A DNA stretch of 64,000 nt from Ostrinia nubilalis (taxonomy: Eukaryota; Arthropoda; Insecta; Lepidoptera; Crambidae), in the NCBI RefSeq assembly GCF_963855985.1, contig NC_087118.1, positions 1,240,001 to 1,304,000 of the forward strand, read 5' to 3'. Positions 10,249-20,211 of this stretch are shown here, in pieces. The notes under the pieces are model-generated. The model was given only the letters and a program-made list of their open reading frames with translations. It had not been told where the DNA came from and searched no databases. Numbering within the stretch: position 1 is the stretch's first letter; every line of letters starts with the position of its first letter. The position numbers were made by a program, and so were the translations under genes.

Positions 10249-10385
10249 AAAATATTTATTTCACAATTATCCCCATCAATAATTATAGAGTTAAGGAAGG
10301 ATGCTGGAGCAGTAAACCCTTCCTGCCTCGCATAACCTAAGTACCATACGATGGACACGTATGATACTTCTTCTTCCTCGGTCCC

Positions 10386-10545
10386 TCACTGATGAGGATC
10401 GCGACCACAGATAGTGTTCCTCCACAGACTGCGGTCATAAGCTGTGTGGACCGCCCGATGCAAACTCCCGTCCACCGTCTTCCTCACCGCGTCCGACCAT
10501 CTCGTCGGTGCCCTGCTCCGAGCGCGTCCCCCTTCATACTGTAAA
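10386..10545 (-). pseudogene. second RTE-like LINE C-terminal fragment
   Basis: The minus strand reads APTRWSDAVRKTVDGSLHRA then VHTAYDRSLWRN, with a stop at 10386-10388. The W-S-D-x-x-R and D-R-x-x-W pattern is that of RTE-type C-termini. It is a different family from the fragment at 9891 and is cut off upstream. Confidence 0.65.
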
Positions 10546-10562
10546 TGATACTTTAGGTTACA

Positions 10563-10818
10563 CAAAAAGTATCTTTATCTTCGAACGCAACCAGATCTGA
10601 GGCTGGTGGCCATAGTAAATGTTGTTCGTCTTGGTAAGACCTTTCAAATGACACTACAACCATAACTATTGGAGCCGGGTACCATTCTGCAAAAAAGTAT
10701 GTATATCTTCGTACACAACCAGATCTGAGGCTGGTGGTCATAGTAAAAGTTGTTCATCTTGGTAAGACCTTTCAAACGATACTAGACTCATATCTATTGG
10801 AGCCGGGTACCATTTTGC
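10563..10818. repeat. two direct ~128-bp repeats at the right end of element C
   Basis: The units 10563-10690 and 10691-10818 share ccagatctgaggctggtgg, ttggtaagacctttcaaa and attggagccgggtaccatt. A weaker inverted counterpart lies at the left end (9620-9720), so the subterminal region was duplicated on one side. Confidence 0.85.
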
Positions 10819-10830
10819 CCATTGTCCTTT

Positions 10831-11424
10831 GTTTATTGGTAATTCGACAACGTTGTGTGGTATTTTGTTAAATATGGTAATACATTTCCCCAAGAATGAA
10901 TTACCTATTTTATGCAACCTAAAAGATGGAACAGCAAGTTTATTCTTATGTCTCGTGTTAAATGAGTGGACGTCGCTTTTCTTAGTAAATAAATGTAGAT
11001 GTTTACGGACATACATAATGTTATCAAGTATATATTGCGAAGCCACATTCAATATATTGATTTCTTTAAAAACTTATCTAAGCGAGTCACGTGGTTTAAG
11101 ACCGTATATTGCCCGAACAGCTCTTTTCTGTAAAATGAAAATTGATTCTATGTCTGCTGCTGAGCCCCACAGTAAAAGACCATAAGACATAATACTATGA
11201 AAATAACTAAAATATACAAGCCTTGCTGTTTCAACATCAGTCAAGTTTCTGATCTTTCTCACCGCAAAGGCAGCTGAACTAAGTCTTCCCGCCAAGGCAG
11301 CAATATGGGGGCCCCATTGTAATTTACAATCTAGAGTAATACCTAGAAAAACAGTAGAGTTTATCAGTTCAATACGTTGATTATTTACTGTAATATTTGT
11401 GTTAACTTGTTTGACATAAGGCAT
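10831..11424 (-). pseudogene. LINE-B ORF2, thumb and C-terminal region
   Basis: Two minus-strand frames join here. One (11424-11074) has STVFLGITLDCKLQWGPHI, then SIMSYGLLLWGSA, then LQKRAVRAIYGLKPRDSLR. The other (11052-10831) has NVASQYILDNIMYVRK, then NTRHKNKLAVPSFRLHK, then VVELPINK. The frame is lost between them near 11055-11073. This is typical post-catalytic sequence of jockey/CR1-type LINEs. Confidence 0.8.
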
Positions 11425-11440
11425 AGTGAATTTTAAACAT

Positions 11441-12341
11441 TTAAGTTTTTTTTGCGTTTAATAGCAAATTATTAGTTGTAAACCAGTCTAATACTTTGGA
11501 AAGAGCATTATTCACGTCGTCAAATATTTCCTGACGCCTGTTAGTTTTAAAAATTAAAGAAGTGTCATCAGCAAATAATACTATCTCACAAAGGTCCTTT
11601 GAATAAAAAGGTAGATCATTTATATAAATCAGAAAGAGCAATGGTCCCAGTATTGAGCCTTGGGGCACTCCCATTTTTAGAGGGGCGCCTGAAGAGTTAG
11701 TTCCGTGAATATTTACTTTTTGTAATCTGTCTGAGAGGTAAGAGTGTAATAGGCTTAAGGCCTTGCCTGATATGCCATAATGCTCTAGCTTAAATAACAG
11801 AGTTTGATGATCAACACAGTCAAACGCCTTCGATAAGTCACAAAATACACCAATAGCATCTTTTTTCTCCTGCCAAGCATCGAAAATGTGTTTGATAAGA
11901 GCAACCCCTGCATCGGTCGTACTTTTTCCCTTTTGTGAACCCATAATATTGTTTTTCATGAAACAGTTTATTTAAGTTAAAATGAGACAGTAGTTGATTG
12001 AAAATATTTTTTTCGAATATTTTACTGAGCGCAGGTAGTATCGATATAGGTCTAAAGTTGGATGGGTCACTTTTGTCTCCTGCTTTAAATAATGGTATGA
12101 TTTTACTATGTTTCATCAGGGTGGGGAACTGACCTTCGTTAATACATTCATTAAAGATATGAGCTAAATGGGGAGCTATAAGAGGAATGATGGGTTTTAT
12201 TATGTCTGTTGATATGCCCCATATATCCTCTGTTTTTTTAATATTTAGTTCTTTGAAAGTTTTTATAATAACCATGGGGTCTATTTGTCTAAATTTTAAT
12301 GGGCTATTGCAAACATCAACACAACCTTCGAGAAGAGACAT
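11441..12341 (-). pseudogene. LINE-B ORF2, reverse transcriptase core
   Basis: The order on the minus strand is DIWGISTDIIKPIIPLIAPH, FRPISILPALSKIFEK, a frame break near 11900, DLSKAFDCVDHQTLLFKL (catalytic Asp), GVPQGSILGPLLFLIYINDL, and IVLFADDTSLIF (catalytic FADD). Only one or two frameshifts are seen. The catalytic residues are kept, so the copy was inserted intact and decayed later. Confidence 0.85.
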
Positions 12342-12545
12342 TGCATGATATGAACATGAATTAAGATTGCTTGTTGTTATGATTGGTACATTTGAGAAGT
12401 AACTTTCGAATGCGATTGCTACCTTATTTTTGCATATAATATACTTGTTATCAATTTTTAATGCGAATGTATCATCCCGAGATATAATTCTACAAGTTTC
12501 TTTATTAATACAATTCCAAGTAGCTTTAATTTTGTTGCCAGAGTT

Positions 12546-13255
12546 TTAGATTTTGTCACGTATGTAAATAGATTTTGCCATAGTACAAACTTGTTTAAAA
12601 ACTTTTGAGTATCTTTTTACATATTCTATAAAGTCCGGGTCACTACTATAGGCTTTTCTACCATATAATTCAAACATTTTTTTCCTACTAATATAAATAC
12701 CTACTGTAGCCCAGTCACTGAATTTAGTTTTATTGTTTTTAATACAAATTTTTTTCTTAGGAAATGTTTTGTTGAACTCATTTTTGATTAATTCAAATAA
12801 TTGCTCATATAAAATATTAATACTACAGTTAAAAGAATGCAAAAGTGGGACCTTATAAGATATTTGAGATTTAAATTTGTCTTTCTGGGATGCAGTGACT
12901 GGTCTATATTCTATTTCCTTGCTCGATGGCACAAAATGGTGTTGAAATGACGCTATTTGACCGCAATGATCAGAATTAACAAAATCTATCATTGATTTCT
13001 CTAGCACTAAGCAGTTACAAAATATATTGTCTAAGCAAGTAGCTGATGTTGGAGTCACCCTAGTTGGTTCAGAGAAAAGATTTAACAAGTTAAAAGATTT
13101 GAATAAATTTAAAAACCGTATTGAAAGAGAGGAATCTTCTATTATATTAATATTAAAGTCTCCACATACAACTACTTTCTTTGAACTATTACAAACTCTT
13201 CTAAGTACCTCTTCCATTGTGGTTTCAAATAATTCATAGTTACTAGATGGGGGTA
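12546..13255 (-). pseudogene. LINE-B ORF2, C-terminal half of endonuclease
   Basis: The minus strand contains VVVCGDFNINI (the GDFN box of APE endonucleases), ATCLDNIFCN, and DFVNSDHCGQIASFQ (the S-D-H box). The frame meets the foldback element at 13256, and its upstream continuation is at 15584. A short broken stretch (12342-12545) separates it from the RT. Confidence 0.83.
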
Positions 13256-13867
13256 TATACAGGGTGTCCCGTAATGTAACGTCAAGCCGGAACTGGGTGT
13301 TGAGGCAAGTTGTGCTGGTTATCAGAAAAATATAAAAAAAAATCTATGTGGCATATTTTAAAAATAATAGCCATTTAAAAAAAATCAAAAAATTCTACTC
13401 CAGGTGACGGTCCTTTTGCTCGTGTTGCCACAAATCTTCACTTTTTCCAAATTTTTTTTTTGTTATGTAACCCTGAATAATGCTTCTCTAAATTGTTATC
13501 AAAATTACAAAACCAGCTGCTCCAGCTTGGACGAAAAAAATAAATTCTTCTCAAAAAAAATTTCAAAATAAAAATTTTGCCTAGTTTAAACTGACTGTAC
13601 TGAAAAAAAAATGTACTACGCGAGTGTGGCAAGTGACGTCATAATTTGGCGCATTTAGTAAGGATTCCAAAATGGTATAACACTTTGTAAAATCTTGCTG
13701 TAATTGTCGACAATTTTTGTTTATTGGAAATAATCCCGTTTTTAACTTTATCTACCTTGGTTAAAAATATTATTCTAATGTGCCCAAAATTTAAGTTTCT
13801 GGCTTAAGTGAGGTGGAGAAGCCATTTTAAAAGGTATGAGCGGGACGGAGAGGGCCATCTTACCAAG

Positions 13868-14901
13868 CAGGGATGTTATGGATATCCGTAACCGTAACCG
13901 AAACTATCGGATATCCGAAATAAAATAAATAAAGATCACAAGTTACATTACATAAGGTGTATTTATATCGGTATTTAAATGTAATTAACTTTTAAAAAAA
14001 ATAAAACCGACTTCAAATGCGTGAACACAAAAAAAACTAAAAATTAAAAATATTGCGTATAAAAAAGTTCATCCCCAATTTTCCACCCTTGGGGGTGAAA
14101 TATTTTCTTCAAATTCGCATGAAACCACCCTTTTGATAATACCTATTCAACAAAAAAGTAATCGTTCTAATTGGTTTATAATCGGCGGAGATATTGCGTA
14201 TAAAAAAGTTCATCCCCAATTTTCCACCCTTGGGGGTTGTTTTTTCTATTATTAAATTTAAATGGGACCACCCTTGAGGTATTACCTATACGCCGAAAAA
14301 AGATTTGTTCAAATCGGTTCATAATTGGCGGAGTTATCGCGTAACAAACATAGAAAAAAAACATACGGGTCGAATTGAGAACCTCCTCCTTTTTTGAAGT
14401 CGGTTGAAAAATGTCCATAACCATAACCGAAACTGATTCAAAAGTTACGGATAGTTTCGGATAAAGGCCAAACTGCAAAACTCTATGAAATTTGCAGTAT
14501 ACACGCCGCAGTTGCAATGCCGCGCTGCCGATTTCATAGTTTTGCAGTTTGCGGTTGCAGTTTGCGGTCTTGGAATTGTACCTTAAATCTTAATATTTGT
14601 TACCAACTTGTCTGGCATTCGCTGGCACCATCTAATATGCCAGCCTGTTTTACCTTTATCATACATAGGTGTCGTCTTAGTTGGTACATAAAGTAGCTAT
14701 GTGGGTCACGCTCACGCAGCATCTTGCTATTTGTATTATACCTGCATTTTTGAAATTCTAATAATTCCGTAACCGAAATTATAGACTTTCGGATAATCTG
14801 AAATGATTTCATATCCGTGACCGTAACCGAAACCGGTATAATATTATTCTAATATCCGTAACCGTATCCATAACCGAAGCTTCATATCCTTATTATCCCT
14901 G
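13868..14901. mobile_element. hAT-like non-autonomous element with 8-bp target duplication
   Basis: The ends are cagggatgttatggatatcc and the inverse of ccttattatccctg. The exact 8-bp duplication ttaccaag lies at 13860-13867 and 14902-14909. CAGGG ends with an 8-bp duplication are the hAT signature. The ends are rich in atatccgtaaccg repeats. There is no transposase frame. Confidence 0.88.
14005..14405. mobile_element. MITE inside the hAT-like element
   Basis: The inverted ends are aaccgacttcaaa (14005) and tttgaagtcggtt (to 14405). A 45-bp segment beginning tattgcgtataaaaaagttc is repeated directly at 14051 and 14192. I know this family as common in Lepidoptera. Confidence 0.75.
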
Positions 14902-15583
14902 TTACCAAGTACAAGTGCAGGCAGAGCAGGTAGTAAAGGCGCGCGCGCACGGGTGACTTTTGTCACAGTATGTCAACTACTAATTACTGTCATGGTGACA
15001 AAAGTTTCTGTGACTGACTGTACGGTAGTCAGTCACAGAAACTTGAATTTTGGGCACATTAGAATAATAATTTTTAACCAAGGTAAATAAAGTTAAAAAC
15101 GGGACTATTTCCAAAAATCCAAAAATTGTCGACAATTACAGCAAAAATTTACCAAGTGTTATACCATTTTGGAATCCTTACTAAATGCGCCAAATTATGA
15201 CGTCACTTGCCACACTTGCGTAGTACATTTTTTTTTCAGTACAGTCAGTTTAAACTAGGCAAAATTTTTATTTTGAAATTTTTTTTGAGAAGAATGTATT
15301 TTTTTCATCCAAGCTGGAGCAGCTGGTTTTGTAATTTTGATAACAATTTAGAGAAGCATTATTCAGGGTTACATAACAAAAAAAAAATTTGGAAAAAGTG
15401 AAGATTTGTGGCAACACGAGCAAAAGGACCGTCACCTGGAGTAGAATTTTTTGATTTTTTTTAAATCCATATTATTTTTAAAATATGCCACATAGATTTT
15501 TTTTTATATTTTTCTGATAACCAGCACAACTTGCCTCAACACCCAGTTCCGGCTTGACGTTACATTACGGGACACCCTGTATA

Positions 15584-15945
15584 CACATACAATAACATAG
15601 TCGTCCAGTTCTGCACATGACAGCTCAATAGTTCGCTCGACAGAGAGAGATACAATATCTTTACGCTCTTTACATTTTAATTTATCATTGATTAATATTA
15701 GTGACCCTCCACGAATAGCTAACTCTCTAGTGAATGAACTAATGAGCTTATAACTATTAATGCTCAGCATTAGTTCATATTGCCTGAGCCAATGTTCCGT
15801 TAAACATAAAACATGTATATTCAATTCTTGGATAAATAACTCAATTTCCAAGTCTTTCCCGGAGAAGCCTTGTACATTTTGATGCACTAAATTAAAACCG
15901 TTAAATTTTTTTGCACCCGAATTTTGTATGCCAGATTTGTCCTCT
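15584..15945 (-). pseudogene. LINE-B ORF2, N-terminal half of endonuclease
   Basis: The minus strand reads NLVHQNVQGFSGK (first Asn), HVLCLTEHWL (catalytic Glu), IRGGSLILIND, and LDDYVIVCVY, ending at the foldback element. Upstream it is fused in frame to piggyBac sequence at about 15950, so a 273-codon chimeric frame (15504-16325) exists. The LINE 5' end is therefore near or inside the first codons of ORF2. Confidence 0.83.
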
Positions 15946-15952
15946 ATTGTCT

Positions 15953-16325
15953 TGTAAGATGAAAAATAATTATCAAAGTAAAGCTCATGACCCTGCCTAT
16001 CACCGATTCTCTGTAAAAGATGAACAACAACTGAAGCTCCGTATCCAATTTTCTTTGTAATAATGGTATCAAGTTCCGGAGAAGAAGTTTGGTACAGTAT
16101 AAAATCATACGCTTGGTCATGTTTTCCACATAAAAAGAATATTTTAAGGCCCCATGGGCAAGGCTTCCCTTTTATATATTGTTTCGCAATATGTTTTCCG
16201 GTAAAAGGGACAATCTGTTCATCAACGCAAAGTTGTTGTTCAAGTGGTAACTCTAGGCATCGACTTCTGACAGCATCATAAATTGGCCGTACTTTGAAAA
16301 AGACATCTTTGTTATCTGTTGGCAT
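15953..16325 (-). pseudogene. piggyBac-type transposase, central part
   Basis: The minus strand reads KVRPIYDAVRSRCLELP, LCVDEQIVPFTGK (first catalytic Asp), YIKGKPCPWGLKIFFLCG, and ELYFDNYFSSYKT (second catalytic Asp). It then stops at LINE-B. With the segment at 8458-9222 (third Asp) all three catalytic positions survive in separate pieces. The N-terminus is lost at 16326, where a gttaat-rich repeat begins. Confidence 0.87.
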
Positions 16326-16480
16326 AGCTGGGCATTAACTCGTTAATCCGTTAATCGTTAATTAACGAAGTTAACATTTCTATTAACGGATTAACTTTTA
16401 AGTTAACTTTAAAAAATGTTAACGGACTCGTTAACTTCCGTTAAATTATCCTAAGTCCGTTAATCGTTAATCCAGTACCT
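16326..16480. repeat. gttaat-rich transposon end fragment
   Basis: It begins agctgggcattaactcgtta and is made of gttaatccgttaatcgttaa-like words in both orientations. This resembles ends of hAT-type elements but has no matching second end or duplication. It truncates the piggyBac frame. Confidence 0.5.
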
Positions 16481-16808
16481 ACTGTTTACCAAAAAGATAC
16501 AACAGGCTCGCTGAAAAAAGCATTCTGACAAGTAGGTACATTCGGGCTTCCTGCACTTCTAGAACCCAAAAAACACAGTTTTTGTAACCAGATCACTAAC
16601 GCAACGGTATAAAAAATGCATTTTTTTTGGTTATTTACAACTGAATTTAAGACCAGTTCTCCCTCAACCGATTGAGCTGAAAGGATAGTGCCAGGGTCTG
16701 GACCAAGTGTTGCCCAGAATCAAGCCATAGTGCATTTTGTTCCTCAGGCCTATACTAATGTCTAAACCGAAGCGTACTGAAATCTATCCCTGGAGTTACG
16801 AAGAGAAA
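16481..16808. other. non-coding spacer with one copy of a 45-bp direct repeat
   Basis: No gene is seen. A segment with actgaatttaagaccagttc and caaccgattgagctgaaa (16639-16683) recurs at 17416-17459, on the other side of the palindrome. The pair may be the edges of one element. Confidence 0.6.
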
Positions 16809-17352
16809 AAAAGAGTTTTGTTTTGAATTATTTACATACAAAATATCATCGATGTATACGTACTACGCATAAGATTTCACGATTGTAGCATAAAATAACA
16901 CTCGCTATGTTGAAGTTAACCATACTGCATTCGTACACGTTACTTTAATGCTATTTAGACATTCTTTATAAACGATCTAGCGCTGTTTTAATTGTTTGGT
17001 AAGTTGACAGAAATTCATTATTTCCAAAACGAAGCAAGAAGTTTTAGTTCTTTATCCTTGCAAAAAAATGAATTTTTTGGTGTATTACAATCGATTGTTG
17101 AAGTTATTGTAAGCTAAAACTTCTTTGCTCCATTTTGGAAATAATTAATTTCTGTCACTAACCAAACTGCAACAGCGCTTGATCGCTTATAAAGAATGTC
17201 GAAGTCGTACTAAAGTAAGGTGTACGGATGCAGTATGGTTAAGTTCAACATAGCTAGTGTTATTTAATGCCACAATCGCGAAATCTTATGCGTAGTACGT
17301 ATACATCGATGATATTTTGTATGTAAATAATTCAAAACAAAACTCTTTTTTA
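16809..17352. repeat. long inverted repeat, ~240-bp arms
   Basis: The arms 16809-17047 and 17114-17352 (outer ends aagagttttgttttgaatta and its inverse) match with roughly one mismatch in ten. They surround a 66-bp spacer. No coding is seen. It could be a foldback element or a source of double-stranded RNA. Confidence 0.85.
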
Positions 17353-17990
17353 TTACAAGCTTTTTACAAGCTTTATATTGACTTCACTTGTTAGTATGTG
17401 TGGGACAAATCTTGCAACTGAATTTAAGACCACTTCTCCTCAACCGATTGAGCTGAAATTTGGTATACTTATGTAAGTACGATGACAATGCAATGTTATG
17501 GTACCATTGAGCTGGTCTGATGATGGAGTCAGGAGATGGCCATAGGAACTCCTGAACGAAACGGCGGAATCGCATCGAGTGTCGGTTCGTTGGATTTGTC
17601 TTTTTGAGCAGTTTAGTGCTAGATGATGTCTAGGGTCCTGATGATGGATTAGGGAGGTGGCCATAGGAACTCCTAAACGAAACGGCAGAAACTCATCGAG
17701 TTTGGGTTCGTTGGATTTTTCTTTTCGAGCAATTTAGTGCTAGATGATGTCCAGGGTCTTGATGATGGAGTCAGGAGGTGGCCATAGGAACTTCTAAACG
17801 AAACGGCAGAAACTCATCGAGTTTGGGTTCGTTGGATTTGTCTTTTCGAGCAGTTTAGTGCTAGATGATTTCCAGGGTCCTGATGATGGATTTGGAAGGT
17901 GGCCATAGGAAATCCTAAACGAAAAGGCAGAAACTCATCGAGTTTGGGTTCGTTGGATTTGTTTTTTCAAGCAGTTTAGTGCTAGATGAT

Positions 17991-19146
17991 TTTTTTTTGA
18001 AGGGACGCGCGCTCGTCGCAGACCGACGTTCGCGATCGGGCAGTATCGAGCGCATACAGCGCCCGATCAGTGGCGAACCCAACTAGAGGGTTGCCCACCG
18101 CGGTGTTGGACCAAAGTCCAGCCTACGGTGGGCTCACTCTAGTGGGCCCGATCGAGGGGGACTACGGACGCGGCCTGAGGGCGCCACGGTAGGCTCGGAC
18201 CTCGGCTCAGGCCGTGTCCGGGGGACGGATTGGGGAGAACCGGCCCGGTACATGTCTGTACCGTCCGAAATGGAAGGCAGGGCTCGTACTCGCCGGCGAG
18301 TACGGTGTAACGAGCTACTGTGTTGTGGATGTCTGTGTTCAGAAATTCGGTAATAGGATCGTCCGGGTCGTCTAGGACATGCCTAGGTTGTCGGTATTGG
18401 GCAGCGACATCTTTCTGGGGTGTGTACGTGGCGGCGCTAACGATAAGAGGGTTCTTGTGGTTGATCGCTTTATCAAAGTAGCGGCGAGAGGATTCTTTCA
18501 TAAAGTGATCAATCGATGGGATCTCGAAATCTCTATGGAGATTCGTGTTACGTACGAACCACGGGGCATCCGCGGCTTGGCGTAAGAATTTGTTTTGGAG
18601 GGTCTGGAATTTCTTAAGGACTGTGCAGGACGTGTGAGCAAACACCGGACTGGGCGTAAGTCAACACTGGACGGATGCAGGTTTTGTAAATTGTCAACTT
18701 ATTCCTAAGTGACAATTTACTTTTCCTTCCAACTAGGTGGTAGAGTCGGTGGGTGTAGTGGTTCGCATGGCTCAAGACACGTCTGAGGTGCGGAGCGAAC
18801 GATAATCTCTGGTCGAGGGTGACACCTAAGTACTTGGCCTCACTCTTCCAAATAATAATTTGTTCAAATAAGGTGAGATGGGTGGGGACATTAGGACGAG
18901 TGCGAACCGGAGGACGTTTCGCAGACAAAGCCCTAGAAAACTACACTGCTGCACTTTTTTCGGGATTTACCTCGATACGCCACTTCCTGAACCATTCGCC
19001 TAATTGTGTGACTGCGCGTTGGAGCGCCAAGATGACGTAATTCCGATTACGTCCGGACTTGTAGAGTGCGGTGTCGTCCGCAAAGAGGGCTAAATCCGTA
19101 TTCGGATATTTGGGGATGTCATTGACGTACAATGAAAAAAGAATGG
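17991..19146 (-). mobile_element. 5'-truncated jockey-type LINE in the 121-bp array
   Basis: The insertion starts with a short T run (poly(A) on the minus strand) at 17991 and ends at 19146. It is flanked by gtgctagatgat (17979-17990 and 19147-19158). Its higher GC content contrasts with the array. About 1.16 kb of the 3' half is kept. Confidence 0.88.
18139..19140 (-). pseudogene. jockey-type reverse transcriptase, C-terminal part
   Basis: The minus strand begins inside the RT with LYVNDIPKYPNTDLALFADD (catalytic FADD). Then WFRKWRIEVNPEKS, KYLGVTLDQRLSFAPHL, IYKTCIRPVLTYAQSGVCS and, in another frame, LQNKFLRQAADAPWFVRNTN with DFEIPSID. These are hallmark motifs of jockey LINEs. At least two frameshifts (near 18935 and 18640) and the 5' truncation make it non-functional. 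Confidence 0.87.
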
Positions 19147-19313
19147 GTGCTAGATGATGTCCAGGGTCCTGATGATGGAGTCAGGAGGTGGCCATAGGAA
19201 CTCCTAAACGAAACGGCGGAATCTTATCGAGTTTGGGTTCGTTGGATTCGACTTCTCGAGCACTTTGGTGCTAAATAATGACCCAGAGATTGAGATACAA
19301 CTAAAAAGTGTAA

Positions 19314-19582
19314 AATAAAATTATAATAAAAAAAACTTTTTTAAAAACAAGCTTTATCCTGAAATGCAGTTGTACTAAAACGAAAAAAATAATTGTATGC
19401 TTGGTTCAAAGAATTTCGAAAGCTTGTAGCGCAAACAGAAAAAAAGAGGAATAAATTCCATGCGCGATACAAGCTTTCGAAATTCTTTGAACCAAGCATA
19501 CAATTATTTTTTTCGTTTTAGTACAACTGCATTTCAGGATAAAGCTTGTTTTTAAAAAAGTTTTTTTTAATATAATTTTTTT
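19314..19582. repeat. near-perfect hairpin, ~115-bp arms
   Basis: The arms 19314-19428 and 19468-19582 are inverse copies with about one mismatch seen by eye. The loop is about 39 bp. The core words gcttggttcaaagaatttcg and ctgaaatgcagttgtac occur inverted in the other arm. Confidence 0.9.
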
Positions 19583-19584
19583 AC

Positions 19585-20103
19585 TGCATGTTCGAATCTT
19601 GTGTGCTGTATTGCGTCTCGTATATGGTCGGGGCTATTCTCTGGCGGAATGGACATAATACGGAGCACATTTGTATTCAAATTATTATGTTCGTATATGA
19701 TGGGGTCTACCCTCTGATGATACTAGCATAATGAAGTGTGTACCTGTAATAATATTTTAAAACCTACTGAAGTGCATGTTCGAATCTCGTGTGCTGTATT
19801 GTGTCTCGTATATGGTCGGGGCTATTCTCTGGCGGAACGGACATAATACGGAGCACATTTGTATTCAAATTATTATGTTCGTATATGATGGGGTCTACCC
19901 TCTGATGATACTAGCATAATGAAGTGTGTACCTGTCATAATATTTTAAAACCTACTGAAGTGCATGTTCGAATCTTGTGTGCTGTATTGTGTCTCGTATA
20001 TGGTCGGGGCTATTCTCTGGCGGAACGGACATAATACGGAACACATTAGTATTCAAATTATTATGTTCGTATATGACGGGGCTATCCTCTGATGATACTA
20101 ACT
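19585..20103. repeat. 188-bp tandem repeat, about 2.8 units
   Basis: Units start tgcatgttcgaatc at 19585, 19773 and 19961 and contain tatggtcggggctattctct. They are almost identical. The third unit ends at gatgatactaac. Confidence 0.9.
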
Positions 20104-20211
20104 TAATAAAATTAAAATTTATTTTACTTTTGACCGATTTAGTGTGTAGTCTATTTTCGTTAAGAACTAGTTAAGTGTGCTATGTCCTGATGAAGATAAT
20201 TCAAAGACTAG

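Larger units (their letters stand above)
9599..10830. mobile_element. element C: inverted-terminal-repeat element in LINE-B
   Basis: The left end (aaaggatgatgggcac, then ggtacccgctccaatag) and the inverse of the right end (aaaggacaatgggcaa, then ggtacccggctccaatag) match. Weaker similarity extends inward for about 100 bp. It splits the LINE-B C-terminus between LPINK and the following FK codons. Inside are two RTE-like LINE tails and a MITE, and no transposase is seen. The superfamily is unknown and no clear target duplication was found. Confidence 0.65.
13260..15579. mobile_element. foldback element with ~540-bp inverted arms
   Basis: The left arm 13260-13802 (starting cagggtgtcccgtaatgtaa) is inverted as 15040-15579. 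The arms align by eye with few differences. The flanks share tata (13256-13259 and 15580-15583), or equivalently TA if the ends are read as TACAGGG. Removing it restores the LINE-B endonuclease frame (VCVYIPP). No transposase is seen. The core is short and mostly occupied by the hAT-like insertion. Confidence 0.88.
9225..15950 (-). mobile_element. LINE-B inserted in the piggyBac transposase, carrying nested elements
   Basis: On the minus strand, endonuclease, RT and a C-terminal region are spread over 15945 to 9497. A 3' UTR then ends in a (GATTTT)n-like tail (9226-9260). Removing the foldback element (13260-15579) and element C (9599-10830) joins the coding parts in order. Both piggyBac halves abut its ends. 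The tail type and C-terminal motifs suggest a CR1- or jockey-like LINE. Confidence 0.8.
17519..19275. repeat. 121-bp tandem repeat array interrupted by a LINE
   Basis: Units start gatgatgga at 17519, 17640, 17761, 17882 and, after the LINE, 19171. The exact 121-bp period and the words ggccataggaactcct, gaaacggc and gggttcgttggat are shared. Units differ by a few per cent. Confidence 0.9.

Noticed and set aside
11838..12341. Independent gene in the LINE-B region
   Set aside because: It is the N-terminal RT part of LINE-B in a shifted frame.
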